Shown here: positions 39,401 to 50,117 of the stretch, in pieces
Position numbering within the stretch: the first letter of the stretch is position 1
Layout: each line of letters starts with the position of its first letter
Assembly (NCBI GenBank): GCA_963556065.3
Contig: CAUVYH020000005.1
Location: forward strand, 62,001-126,000
Direction of reading: 5' to 3'
Length of the DNA stretch: 64,000 nucleotides
Origin: JBAXTE01 sp963556065
GTDB lineage: Bacteria; Bacteroidota; Bacteroidia; Bacteroidales; WCHB1-69
Program-made: the position numbers and the translations under genes
Notes under the pieces: model-generated
Databases searched by the model: none
What the model was told of the DNA's origin: nothing
What the model saw: the letters and a program-made list of their open reading frames with translations, nothing else

Positions 39401-42400
39401 AGAATATTCCAGCTGGCGATGGTTGTATCTGAACTCAGACATCCTGAAAGAGGATTGCAGTTTCCTCTGAATGCTCTTACTTCAATTTGAGTGATACCTG
39501 CGCTATAAGAAATATTGCTGCCCGAAGTATAGGCTGTCCATGTACTCCATACAGTTCCGTTATAGGTCCTGAACTGAGCTGTTTCCGTACAGTTGCTTCC
39601 TCCGCTACCCAATGTTATTATTGCTGATAGTGGGGTTCCAAAACAGACATCGTCGATATTCGGAACTCGTGTTATGGTTGGAGCTACCGGTGCCGGTTGA
39701 ATGGCCCATGAATAAATAGCAGTGTCTGCAGGCGGGCATTCATTGCCACTAATACAGTTGCCGATGTACCCGCGTACTTGAATTTCTGTATATCCGGCAG
39801 TAGGAATCGCATCTGCTGAGGTGTAAGGTTGCCATGCACTGAATCCTAAACCCGCATCAATTCTATATTCCAAAATATCGGAGCATCCTACACCACCCGA
39901 ACCGGAAACACTGATGGAAGCCGAAACCTGATCTACATTGCAGATGGCATCCACATCAGGGTACTTTTCAAGGACAGGATTGACCAAATATTCCAGTATA
40001 TTCCAACTTACCAATGTCGTATCTGAAGCTTCACATCCCGAAGCAAGGTTGCAATTGCCTCTAAATGCACGAATCTGCACTTGAACATCCGAAGGGTTGT
40101 AGACTATTGATGTTCCGGAAACATAAGCGCCCCACGAAGTCCAAGATGATCCGTTATATAACCGATACTGGTAGTATTCGGTACAGCCGTTACCACCAGA
40201 TCCGGGAGTAATGGTTGCAGAAACAGCTGTTCCGCGACAAACCGTAATTTGATCTGGATTTTTGGTGACAACAGGACCGGTAAGTCCCGGATTAACCATC
40301 CATGAATAGATGGCGGTGTCGGCAGGAGGACATTCATTCCCTGAAGTACAATTGCCAATGATACCTCTAATCTGAACTTCGGTATAACCGGAAGTTGGAA
40401 TTAAATCATTTTCGCCGTATGCAAACCATCCACTAAAGCCGGATCCGTTATTTACACGATACTCTAAAATATCAGTACAGCCTGTGCCGCCGGAACCGGG
40501 AGTCTGAATGGATGCAGACACATCAATACCGGCACAAATGGAGTCTATATTCGGATGCTTAAGTAATATCGGATTGGTAAGGTTGTCGGTGACAAACCAA
40601 GACACAATATTAGTATCGGAGCTGGTACAACCGGTGCCAACATCGCAATATGAGCGATACCCTCTTAATTCGATTTGAGAAGTATTCGCATTATAAGAAA
40701 TATTGCTGCTTGGCGGATATGCAATCCATATCGACCAGGTTGAGCCATTATATAAGCGATATTCCAGAATGTCACTGCATCCGTCGCCACCGTAGCCAGG
40801 GACGATAGTAGCAGAAATATTAGTTTCTCGACAAATGCTGTTTTGGTTGGGAACTCGGGTAATTTGAGGTGCAATTGGTCCTGCAGTAATAGTCCACGAA
40901 ACAATGGTGTCGGCAGCCGGACATTCATCGCCACTGGCACAGTTTTCATGATTTGCTCTGATTTCCACACCGGTAAGGCCTAACGTATTGATTAGTGTAC
41001 CTCCGCTATATGCAGTCCATGCTCCGAAACCGGAACCGTTGTTGGTCCGGTATTCCATTACATCGCTACAGCCCACGCCACCCGAACCGGGAGTTGTGAC
41101 TGTTGCGGAAACATTTACACCTTCGCAAATTGCATTTAATTCCGGATTTTTGGCAATAATTGGACGTGTTAATCCTGGCAAAATATTCCAGAATACGGAA
41201 GAAGTGTCCGATGAAGTACATCCTGAGCTGATATCACAGTTGCCTCTAAATGCTCTGATTTCTATTTTTGTTATGGTAGTGCCATAGCCGATGGTTGATC
41301 CCGAAGTGTAAGCCGTCCAGGCCGTCCATGTGGCACCGTTGTATTGTCGTGATTGATAATATTCGGTACATCCCGAGCCACCGGTGCCCGGAATAATGTT
41401 TGCGGACAAGGCTGTGCCTTGGCAAACATCATTTTGATCGGGTGCACGGACAATAACCGGAGCAATCGGCTCAGCGGAAATGGTCCATGAGTAAATGGTT
41501 GTATCTGCAGGCGGACATATTAATCCGCCAAGGCATCCGCCCCGGAATCCTCTAACCTGAACCTGAATGAATCCGATAGTTGGAATTGGGTCGCCGGGAA
41601 TATACGATTGCCAAGAACTGAAACCGGAACCGTTATCGGCACGGAATTCCAATAAGTCATTGCAACTCGTGCCTCCGGAACCCGGAGTTTGTATTGTCGC
41701 TGAAATGTCGATACCGGCACAAACAGCAGCCATATTTGGGTTCTTGAGCAATATTGGGTTAATCATTGCTGGAATGATATTCCAACTTACCAACGTAGTA
41801 TCCGAAGAGACATCTCCTGAAAGTGGATCGCAGTTTCCTCTGAAAGCACGAACCTGTACTTGGGTTGATCCTGCCGGATATGAAATATTGTTGCCGGAAA
41901 TATAGGTAGCCCATGCTGTCCATGTAGTTCCATTATATGTCCGATATTGAGCGTAATCGGTACAACCTACGCCACCGCCATTGATCGTGATTGTGGCAGA
42001 TAATGAGGTTCCGATACAAACATCATTGGCATCTGGAACTCTTACTACGTCCGGAGCCTGTGGTTCCTGAATCACGGACCATGTGTATAATGTGGTGTCT
42101 GCGGGAGGACAAATGTCGCCACCGCTACAATTACCTCTGAATCCTCTAACTTGGACCGCAACCATGCCCGTTGTTGAAAGCAAACTTTCCACTGAATAGG
42201 CATTCCATGGACCATATCCTGATCCCATATCCACCCTGAATTCCAGCACATCTATACATCCGTTGCCGTTGCTGCCGGGAACCTGAATGGTTGCAGAAAC
42301 ATCGGTATTTTCAACAACGGTTGCGGTATTTGGATTCTTAGCTAAAATCGGGTTAATCATGCTTTGGATAACGTTCCAACTGGCTGTAGCCGTATCGGAG

Positions 42401-45400
42401 GGCTCCGCATCCACTGGTGCAGTTTCCTCTGAAAGCACGAATTTGAATTGTTTGAGCATTGGAAGGATATATGATATTATTTCCTGAAGTATAGTTGTAC
42501 CAAGTAGTCCACGTTGTTCCGTTGTAAATCCGATATTGCGAATAATTGGAACAGCCGGTGCCTCCTGTTCCTGGCGTAATTGTCGCAGAAACCGTTGCTC
42601 CATAACAAATATCGTTAGTATTTGGACTTTTGGTGATGATTGGTTCAATCGGTGCTAGAATTATAGTCCAGACTAAAGTATTGGTATCGGTGGGACTGCA
42701 TCCACCAGTGATGCAATTACCTCGGTACGCTCTGATCATTACTGAAGTTAAACTGGAGGTGTTAATCAGGGTGCCTGTGGTGTATGGCGACCATGTTAAT
42801 CCGCCGTCAACGGAAGATTCAATAATGTCCGAACATCCGTTGCCCCCGCTACCTGCTGAGGCAATGGTTGCAGAGACATCCGTTCCATCGCATACGGAGG
42901 CGAGGTTAGGTAGCTTGTTTAATATGGGATTGACAATAGTTGCATCTACATTCCAATGCACTAATGAAGTATCCGTGCCATCACAGCCTGTTCCGCTGCA
43001 TGTCCGGTAAGCCATTACCTCAATTTGAGTTCTGCCGGTGGTAGAAATATTAGATCCCGTTATGTAAGCAGTCCATACCGACCATGAAGTGCCGTTGTGA
43101 ACTCTGTATTTATAATAATCGGTGCAACTTACGCCTCCCGATCCGGCAACAACGGTAGCGCTGACCGATGCCCCCTGACAAATTAAATCGACATCAGGAA
43201 CCCGGGTTAGAACCGGAGCTATCGGTTGATCCGAAACAGTCCATGAAACCGAAACCGTATCGGAACTAGGACAAGGAACTAAAGGATTGCAATTGTCGCG
43301 GAATGCCCGAATGGTGACTGTTGAAACTCCGGATGTAGCAATTGGAGTTCCGGAAGTGTAAGTAAACCAAGTGGCTCCGCCATCAAGGGTATATTCTGCC
43401 ATGTTGGAACAGCCAATGCCTCCTGAACCACCCGCAAGGGCAGCACTGACATTGTATCCCTGGCAAATGGAGGTGACATTCGGAGTTTTTGTAAGCGTGG
43501 GTGCAACAATCGTCGGGCTTACGGTCCAAGCCACCACAGTTGTATCGGGAGTACATCCCGAAGAGGAATTACAATTGCGGTTAAATCCTCTAACTTCTAT
43601 GGTTTGATATCCGGTAGATGGGATATTGTATCCGGCAGGATAAAAAGTCCATGCCGACCAAGTCGTTCCATTATATCTGCGATATTGGAAATAATCACTG
43701 CAACTGTATCCGCTGCCTGGAGTGGTGGTAACGCTGGCCGTTTGTCCCGAACATAAATAGTCCGAATTGGGGACGCGTGTGATGCCCGGAGCGATGGGCA
43801 AAGGGACTACGACCCATGAATAGGTATTTGCCGTTGAACTTCCGCAAACAATTCCCGAAGAACAGTTGGTGTGTGTTGCCCTCACTTCCACACCCTCCGT
43901 CGATACGTTAGTGGGAATAGCGTTACCCGGAGTATATGGATTCCATCCGCCCCAGATCCCGGAAGTGTTGATTCTATACTCATAAATGTCGGAACAACCA
44001 ATGCCGCCCGAACCGGCTGTTGCTATGGTTGCCGAAATGGTAACGCCTTGACAAACTGTGTCTAATGCAGGAATTTTGTTCATCGTTGGGTGCGTGATTC
44101 CGGTAACTACATCCCATTCAACTAAAGTGGTATCTGTGGAAACACAGCCGGTCGTGGGTTGGCAGCCCCTAAAGGTTCTTACCTGAACAACTGTTCTTCC
44201 GGTTGTTGAAATAGAAGTGCCGGAAGTGTAAGAAGTCCAAGCCGACCAAGCGGTGCCGTTATAATAGCGATATTGATGGTAGTCGAAACAACTGATTCCA
44301 CCTGACCCTGCAACGATTGTAGCGCTTACGGAAGTGCCGGAACAGATTTCGTCCTGATCGGGAATGCGGGTGATGGTGGGTGCTGTAGCTGTGGCAGCTA
44401 CAGTCCATGAAAGGACATAAGGAGTGGGCGTGTTGCACGAAGTCCCGGGATCGCAGTTTCCTCGGTAGCCTTGAATTTCAATCGAACTGAGTCCGGTGCC
44501 GGGAATATTAGTTCCCAAAGTATAAGGAGACCACCCACTCCATGTGCCGTTGTTAGTGCGGTATTCAAAAATATCGGAACAATTTGTTCCTCCTGACCCA
44601 GCCGTATTTAAAATTGCGGATGCAAACTCTTCTTCACAAATTGAAGTTCGGTTGGGAGTTCTGGTTAATGTAGGATTTACCAAATTTGGAGAAATAGTCC
44701 ATGATTCTATGGCAGTATCCGAAGATAAACACCCGGCGCTAGCCGTACAGTTTCCGGTCCATGCCTTAATTTCTATTTCCGTTCGTCCATTGGCTAATAT
44801 GTTTTGTCCTGAAGTGTAGGCATACCAAGTTGACCAGATAGCTCCGGTTTTGATTCTGTATTGAGCATAATTTGTACACCCTGTTCCACCGGTTCCAAAG
44901 GTAATGGTTCCTCGAACGGTATCGGAGTTGCAAATAATGGAAGATATCGGATAGCGAGCAATATTTGGATCAGAAGTTTGGGCTACGACAGTCCAACTAT
45001 AAATATTGATGGTGGAATCGCCACAAATTCCTCCGGGTAAACAGTTTGCCCGCCAAGTTCTGATTTCCACACCGGAGAGTCCGGTAGTCGTGATTCCTGT
45101 CCCTAAAGTATAGGACATCCAAGCGCTCCATGCTCCGTTGTTGATACGATACTCATAATAATCCGAGCACCCATTTCCTCCGCTGCCGGGAGTTAATAAG
45201 GTGGCTAAAACGGAGGTTCCGTCGCAAACTGTTGCCACATTAGGGCTTTTTGCCAGGGTAGGAGATACCACAGTATAATTGTTTACTACCCAAGAGTATA
45301 AATTGGTGTCTGCACATCCCGAAAGGGGATCGCAGCTGCGGAGAGATCGAATCTGAATGCTGTCTCTGCCGGTAGAAGAGATGTTGTTGCCCGGAGAGTA

Positions 45401-47638
45401 TGATATCCATGAACTCCATACTCCCGAAGAACGGTATCTCGACTGAAATACGTCACTACAACCAAAACCGCCCGAACCGGCCACGTCAACGGCGGCCGCA
45501 ACTGAAGTGCCGGAACAAACCTGTCCACCGGTAGGAGTCATAATAGCTGCTGTAACGCTCGGGGTAACCGACCATCGGGCTAGCTCTATCGTACTTGTAT
45601 TGGTACAACCGCTGATTGGATCACAGTTGCCGCGATATGCGTGAATGATAACTTCTGAAGCCGTTGTGGTGTTGATTGATTGTCCAGAGGTGTATGGATT
45701 CCAGGAAACTCCATTGTTAATGGAATATTCGATCACATCGGAGCATCCCACCCCACCGCTTCCCGGATTCAAGGTGGCATTCACCATTGTGCCGGCACAA
45801 ACCGATGGGATATTGGGAGTTTTGGTGTTGAGCGAAGGGGCCGCCAAGTTAGGAGATACGCTCCACATCGAAACATTCCAGTCGCTATAGCACGAAGTGC
45901 CCGAAGCTGCTTTGCGTGTTCTGATTTGAATGATGTTTGTGCCCACTTGGGTTGTTGTGATGTTGTTGCCGGGAGTATAAGTGTTCCATGTGGATCCTCC
46001 GTTTGTACTGTATTGATATTCATTTATTTCTGATCCAATGGAATTGGTTCCTCCACTAAATGTTGCCGAAATAGTAGTTCCTATGCAGACAGTTGATCCG
46101 CCTGCAGGAGTTCCTGTAATTGTTTGGGCTGTGGGTACCGGATAAATATTTACAGTTCGTTGAGCGCCGTCGCTAAGATTACATCCTCGGGGGGGTACCG
46201 GTGGATTATAGTGTGGACGGTAGTAATAAGTATCGGGAGTTGCAGGTACATCGGGGTTAGTTACTGTGGCTCCGGAGCCGCCCGATACCGTATCTCTGAT
46301 CCAGCTTGCGCTGGCTCCACCCAAACCGCCATTAAGCGTCACACTTAAATTAACGGAAGCTCCGATGCAGTCGTTGGCAGGAGTCACACTGATTGCTGTC
46401 CACGAGGGATCGGCGACCACAACCAACTTAATGTTTGTTCCTGTATCTAAATTACAACCGGAATTTATCGGGAAAGGAGTATAAGATGGATAGTAATAAT
46501 ATGTACGCGGAGAAGGAGGAGTGTTTGGAGATGAAACGGGAGCAACGGTATATGAAGGCGTAGTATAATATCTGTACCATTGAATAGTTCCCCCTGATCC
46601 CCCTGTTGTTGAAGCACTTAAAATTACATTACCTCCGTTACACAAAGAGTCTTGAGATAACGAAACAGTTCCCCACAGCGGGTCACTGATCCCTTTCCAG
46701 CTTACTTGTGAAGTATCGGAAGAATTACACCCCGGGCCGTCGCACTCTTTTTTTCCCTGAATTTTTACAATTTGTCCCGGATTGACAACACTAACTACGG
46801 GGATACTTGTTGACCATGCAGACCAAGTGGTGCCTCCATTGTCGGAATACCGGAACAAATCATTACATACTCCGGTTCCTCCCGTGTTTGTTGTGGAATT
46901 AACGGTAACGCTTGCACCGACACACACAGAGTCGAGATTGGGATTTTTAACTAATGATGGAGCCAGTGGGTCGGGAACAATAGACCATGAAGAAGATGCA
47001 TAATTTGAAGTATCACACCCGTATCCGTCGCAATAGAATCGTGCTTTTACGTAAAGTGTTGATATAGTGTCACTATTGTAGGTGTTAACGGTAGAATATC
47101 CCCCCTGGGTTCTTCCGGAATGAAAAAATGTGTATAAATAATAACACGATCCGGTACCCCCGGTACTTCCGCTTGCAGTGGCACTAGCCGTGGCTCCAAG
47201 ACAAATGTCGGAATCGGGAAAACGCGTTATTGTGCCGGGAATTGAGGGCAAATCAACTACATTCCATGATACGGTAGTCCATGCAGAAGTATCACATCCT
47301 GCAGATCCTGTACAGGCAATACGTGCTCGTATCTGGGCAACGCCGGCGATGCTTGGAGCAATAGCTGCGCCTATAGCCATCGAGGTCCAGGTAGATTCAC
47401 CGGGCAGCATGTATTGTTGTTGGTAGCTGCAAGTACAACCACTGACAGGAATCCCCGACAAATTTACCTTGAGAGCGGAACTTCTGCATACGGTTGCCAC
47501 ATTCGGATCTTTCGTTACTCCGGGAGGAGGTACTGTAGCATAGATAGTAAATGAACTGAGCAGTAAAAACAAGAATAAAAACGTTTTATTTAATGATTTT
47601 ACTTTGTTTTTTGAGCAAATATTGTATAGTATCTTCAT
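33412..47638 (-). CDS. Giant T9SS type B repeat adhesin (SprB-like), one apparent frameshift
   Basis: About 4,741 residues when one extra base in the GGG run at 42400-42402 is removed. Unchanged it splits into a 1,761-residue N-terminal and a 3,078-residue C-terminal frame; the latter would start inside a repeat without a signal peptide. A signal sequence (NKTFLFLFLLLSSFTIYA) is followed by about 39 tandem units of ~97 residues, then Ig-like modules (TGIYYCEIRSFCD), a PKD module (WMFGDGTTSTDL), SprB-type repeats (PYQYIWTNGQTTEDLTD) and the sorting domain (SFSPDGDGTNDVWNI, VQIFNRWGAQLFE). Predicted to be exported through T9SS to the cell surface as an adhesin, perhaps for gliding or attachment. 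First gene of a run with PorP/SprF and a short paralogue. It has a -33/-7 promoter. Confidence 0.85.
36140..47530 (-). repeat. Array of about 39 tandem ~291-bp (97-residue) units in the giant adhesin
   Basis: Each unit starts near a 'KNPNxxxxC' motif and reads roughly C-x-G-T-x-VSATI, then PGSGG-x-GC-x-D, EYR, GxW or GF-x-AW, a Y-x-SG turn, (I/V)RAFRGNC, SGC and DT-x-x-SW. Four cysteines recur in most units. Units 1-6 (right end) and unit 39 (left end) are degenerate, while the middle ones are very alike. From about unit 9 to 38 two subtypes alternate: odd units with NNGSGF...GNCxSGxxCPPADT, even units with YNGxxWxAW...TSGxNI...GCxSSDT. The period of the pair is about 590 bp. Unit counts were made by eye. 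Confidence 0.85.
42400..42402. other. Frameshift site in the giant adhesin
   Basis: Removing one G from this GGG run (plus strand) joins RAFRGNCTSGCGA directly to SDTATASWNVIQSMINP, which completes unit 18 in the pattern of all its neighbours. Confidence 0.8.
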
Positions 47639-47671
47639 AAAAACCGGATTTCTTTGTGCACTATATAAAAA

Positions 47672-47699
47672 GCAAAAATAATTAATTGATAAAGTTACA
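47672..47699 (-). promoter_or_regulatory. Promoter of the giant adhesin gene
   Basis: On the minus strand TTG (47699-47697), 17 bp, then TATTTTTG (47679-47672), 33 bp before the ATG at 47638. No comparable exact box was seen before the PorP/SprF or paralogue genes, which fits one transcript for all three. Confidence 0.5.
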
Positions 47700-47811
47700 A
47701 TATAAATATTGTATTACCAAAAAGCTATATGATTTGAGACTGGCAAATATTTATTTATGGTGTCTATACTTATTTATTCCTAAAAGATATATGCGGATAC
47801 CTAAAAAGTTG

Positions 47812-47819
47812 TATTTTTG
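47812..47819 (+). promoter_or_regulatory. -7 box (TATTTTTG) of the amidophosphoribosyltransferase gene
   Basis: Exact TAnnTTTG match ending 22 bp before the ATG at 47842; it also argues against the longer open frame that begins at 47686. Confidence 0.5.
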
Positions 47820-47841
47820 CCTTTTCAAAACAAATCCGATT

Positions 47842-49743
47842 ATGAGCGACAGCATCAAGCATGAATGTGGCATTGCAATGATTCGTTTACTTAAGCCAGT
47901 TGATTTTTACATTCAGAAATATGGCTCTGCCTTTTGGGGAATGAATAAACTTTATTTATTGATGGAAAAGCAACACAATCGCGGACAGGATGGGGCTGGG
48001 ATTGCATGCATAAAGTTTGACGTTTCTCCCGGTATTCGTTTTATTAATCGTATTCGTTCCAACTCAAACACCCCAATTAAGGATTGTTTTAATCCGGTTT
48101 TCGATCAGGTGAACGACTTGATGAAATCGAACAGCACGCTCCTTTTGAACTCCGATTGGCTCAAAAAAAATATTGATTTTGTAGCTGAATTGTACATGGG
48201 GCATCTTCGCTATGGAACGTTTGGAAAAAACAGTATAGACAATATTCATCCCTTTGTTCGTCATAATAACTGGCAATCGCGAAATCTGGTAGTGGCCGGC
48301 AATTTTAATATGACCAATGTGGATGAGCTTTTTGCTAAGTTGGTTTCTATTGGACAGCATCCTATCGAAACAGCCGATACAATCACCATTTTGGAAAAAA
48401 TCGGTAGTTTCCTTGACGATAATGTGGAAAAGAATTATCGTAAACTTAAAGAACAAGGATTAAACAAGCAGGAAATCTCTCGTGAGATGGTGAATCACAT
48501 TGATATACCGTCTATTCTTACAAAGGCATCCGTGCATTGGGACGGAGGCTATGTAATTGCCGGGATGATTGGTCATGGTGATGCTTTTGTACTCCGCGAT
48601 CCCAACGGAATACGTCCTGCTTTCTGGTATAAAAATGACGAAGTAGTGGTTCTTGCTTCCGAAAGACCGGCTATTCAAACGGCCTTTAAACTGGATGTTT
48701 CTGAAGTTAAAGAAGTTGAACCCGGACATGCGGTTATTATCAAAAAAAATGGGGAAGTTATAGATGTTGAAATCAATCATCGCTCCGAAATTAGGAAATG
48801 TTCTTTCGAACGTATTTACTTCTCTCGTGGAACCGATAAGGATATTTATCAGGAACGGAAAAAATTAGGAGCTTTTCTGGTCCCTTCAATACTTAAAACC
48901 ATCAATTATGATTTTGAAAATACCCTTTTCTCATATATTCCTAACACTGCTCAAGCTGCTTTTTTAGGAATGTTCGACGAGCTTCGCTATTTTTGCAATC
49001 GATACAAAAAAGAACAGTTCTTGCGTTTTAATGGACAGCTTACTCCCGAAAAAATCGAGGAAATATTAGCTTTTATGCCTCGTATGGATATGGTGGCTGT
49101 AAAAGATGCTAAGCTACGGACGTTTATTACTCAGGATAGCCAGCGTGACGACTTGGTAGCTCACGTTTACGACGTTACTTATGGCGTGGTAAAATCCGGA
49201 ACCGACTCTTTGGTGGTACTCGATGACTCCATTGTTCGTGGAACCACACTCAAACAGAGTATCATCCGCATGCTCGATCGACTTAATCCGAAAAGGATCA
49301 TCGTTGTGTCGTCGGCACCTCAAATCCGTTATCCCGACTGCTATGGTATCGATATGGCCAAAATGAATGACTTTATTGCATTTCAGGCTGCAATTCAGCT
49401 GTTGCACGACACCAAACAATCGCATATTATCGATGAGGTTTACAAATTGTGTATTGCTCAACAGCATTTACCCAAAGAAGATATGGTGAATTATGTTCGG
49501 AAAATTTACGAACCGTTTACTGCGGATCAAATTTCCGAAAAAATATCAACACTAGTTACTCCGTCCAATTGCAATGCGGAAGTTCAGGTGATTTTTAATA
49601 CCATTGAAGACTTGCATAAAGCGTGTCCCGATAATCTGGGAGATTGGTATTTTACGGGACATTATCCGACCCCGGGAGGAAACAAAGTGGTGAATCAGGC
49701 CTTTATCAATTATGTTGAAAAACGAAATCAGCGAGCGTATTAA
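47842..49743 (+). CDS. Amidophosphoribosyltransferase, long Bacteroidota form
   Basis: 633 residues from ATG 47842 (MSDSIKHECGIAM). It belongs to the class II glutamine amidotransferase/phosphoribosyltransferase family that makes 5-phosphoribosylamine from PRPP and glutamine, the first step of purine synthesis. Cys9, after the short propeptide MSDSIKHE, would be the mature N-terminal nucleophile; KQHNRGQDGAG and HLRYGTFG are the usual PurF contexts. The PRPP loop is VVLDDSIVRGTT with Asp461-Asp462. It is about 150 residues longer than classical PurF, mainly at the C-terminus. In Bacteroidota this long form occurs beside a shorter PurF, so I leave the symbol open. It is divergent from the giant adhesin gene. 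Confidence 0.85.
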   Translation: MSDSIKHECGIAMIRLLKPVDFYIQKYGSAFWGMNKLYLLMEKQHNRGQDGAGIACIKFDVSPGIRFINRIRSNSNTPIKDCFNPVFDQVNDLMKSNSTLLLNSDWLKKNIDFVAELYMGHLRYGTFGKNSIDNIHPFVRHNNWQSRNLVVAGNFNMTNVDELFAKLVSIGQHPIETADTITILEKIGSFLDDNVEKNYRKLKEQGLNKQEISREMVNHIDIPSILTKASVHWDGGYVIAGMIGHGDAFVLRDPNGIRPAFWYKNDEVVVLASERPAIQTAFKLDVSEVKEVEPGHAVIIKKNGEVIDVEINHRSEIRKCSFERIYFSRGTDKDIYQERKKLGAFLVPSILKTINYDFENTLFSYIPNTAQAAFLGMFDELRYFCNRYKKEQFLRFNGQLTPEKIEEILAFMPRMDMVAVKDAKLRTFITQDSQRDDLVAHVYDVTYGVVKSGTDSLVVLDDSIVRGTTLKQSIIRMLDRLNPKRIIVVSSAPQIRYPDCYGIDMAKMNDFIAFQAAIQLLHDTKQSHIIDEVYKLCIAQQHLPKEDMVNYVRKIYEPFTADQISEKISTLVTPSNCNAEVQVIFNTIEDLHKACPDNLGDWYFTGHYPTPGGNKVVNQAFINYVEKRNQRAY

Positions 49744-49976
49744 GGGCTAATTAATCACATTACTGCATTTGTTATTCAAAAAGATACTTTCCGTCAGTTG
49801 ACGGATCAGCATGACAAAATAATTCAGACCAATCGTGCTTTCCCGAAAAAAAGAATCCGCCAGCCTTGTACTGTGCGAAGTTGAAGCATGGCGGTTCGTG
49901 TTTTTTCGAGGATCCACGAATTTTTAAATCCGCCAGAGGTGGATTAAAATTCGGGATGCGTAATTAGCACACTTGT

Positions 49977-50019
49977 AGTGCGATGCGTTGAGCCTGCCGA
50001 AACGAGCGTAGTCGAACTA
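49977..50019. repeat. Dispersed intergenic repeat, copy 2
   Basis: Matches copy 1 at 21967-22010: identical over 17 bases (AGTGCGATGCGTTGAGC), then shared CGAAACGAGC and GTCGAACT. Confidence 0.7.
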
Positions 50020-50082
50020 TGATCGCATTGTCAAATTTGCACATTATCTTTGCGTAACTGCTCCTCAAACATGCGTCAGCCA

Positions 50083-50117
50083 ATTAGCACATTACTGCAT
50101 TAGCACATTAGCACATT
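50083..50117. repeat. Short direct repeats ATTAGCACATT x3
   Basis: Copies at 50083-50093, 50099-50109 and 50107-50117, directly against the stop codon of dnaG. Confidence 0.7.

Larger units (their letters stand above)
49744..50117. other. Repeat-dense intergenic region before dnaG 3' end
   Basis: 374 bp without a gene. It contains a perfect 7-bp-arm hairpin (TCCGTCA-GT-TGACGGA near 49790-49806), the imperfect palindrome 'aatccgccagaggtggatt', a dispersed repeat at 49977-50019, and three copies of ATTAGCACATT (50083, 50099, 50107) with a near-copy at 49963. Confidence 0.55.

Noticed and set aside
42353..42648. Overlap of two giant frames as two separate adhesin genes or programmed frameshifting
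   Set aside because: No slippery heptamer with a clear downstream structure was seen, the second frame lacks a signal peptide, and a single-base indel restores unit 18.
34872..46484. Many overlapping plus- and minus-strand frames across the adhesin array
   Set aside because: Shadows of the repetitive coding sequence; they repeat with the array because the DNA does.
36140..47530. The regular ~295-bp period as a CRISPR array or satellite
   Set aside because: Units are coding and ~97 codons long, with no short conserved repeat and unique spacer layout.
47686..47841. 52-codon N-terminal extension of the amidophosphoribosyltransferase
   Set aside because: A -7 box lies inside it and the propeptide-Cys pattern fits ATG 47842.
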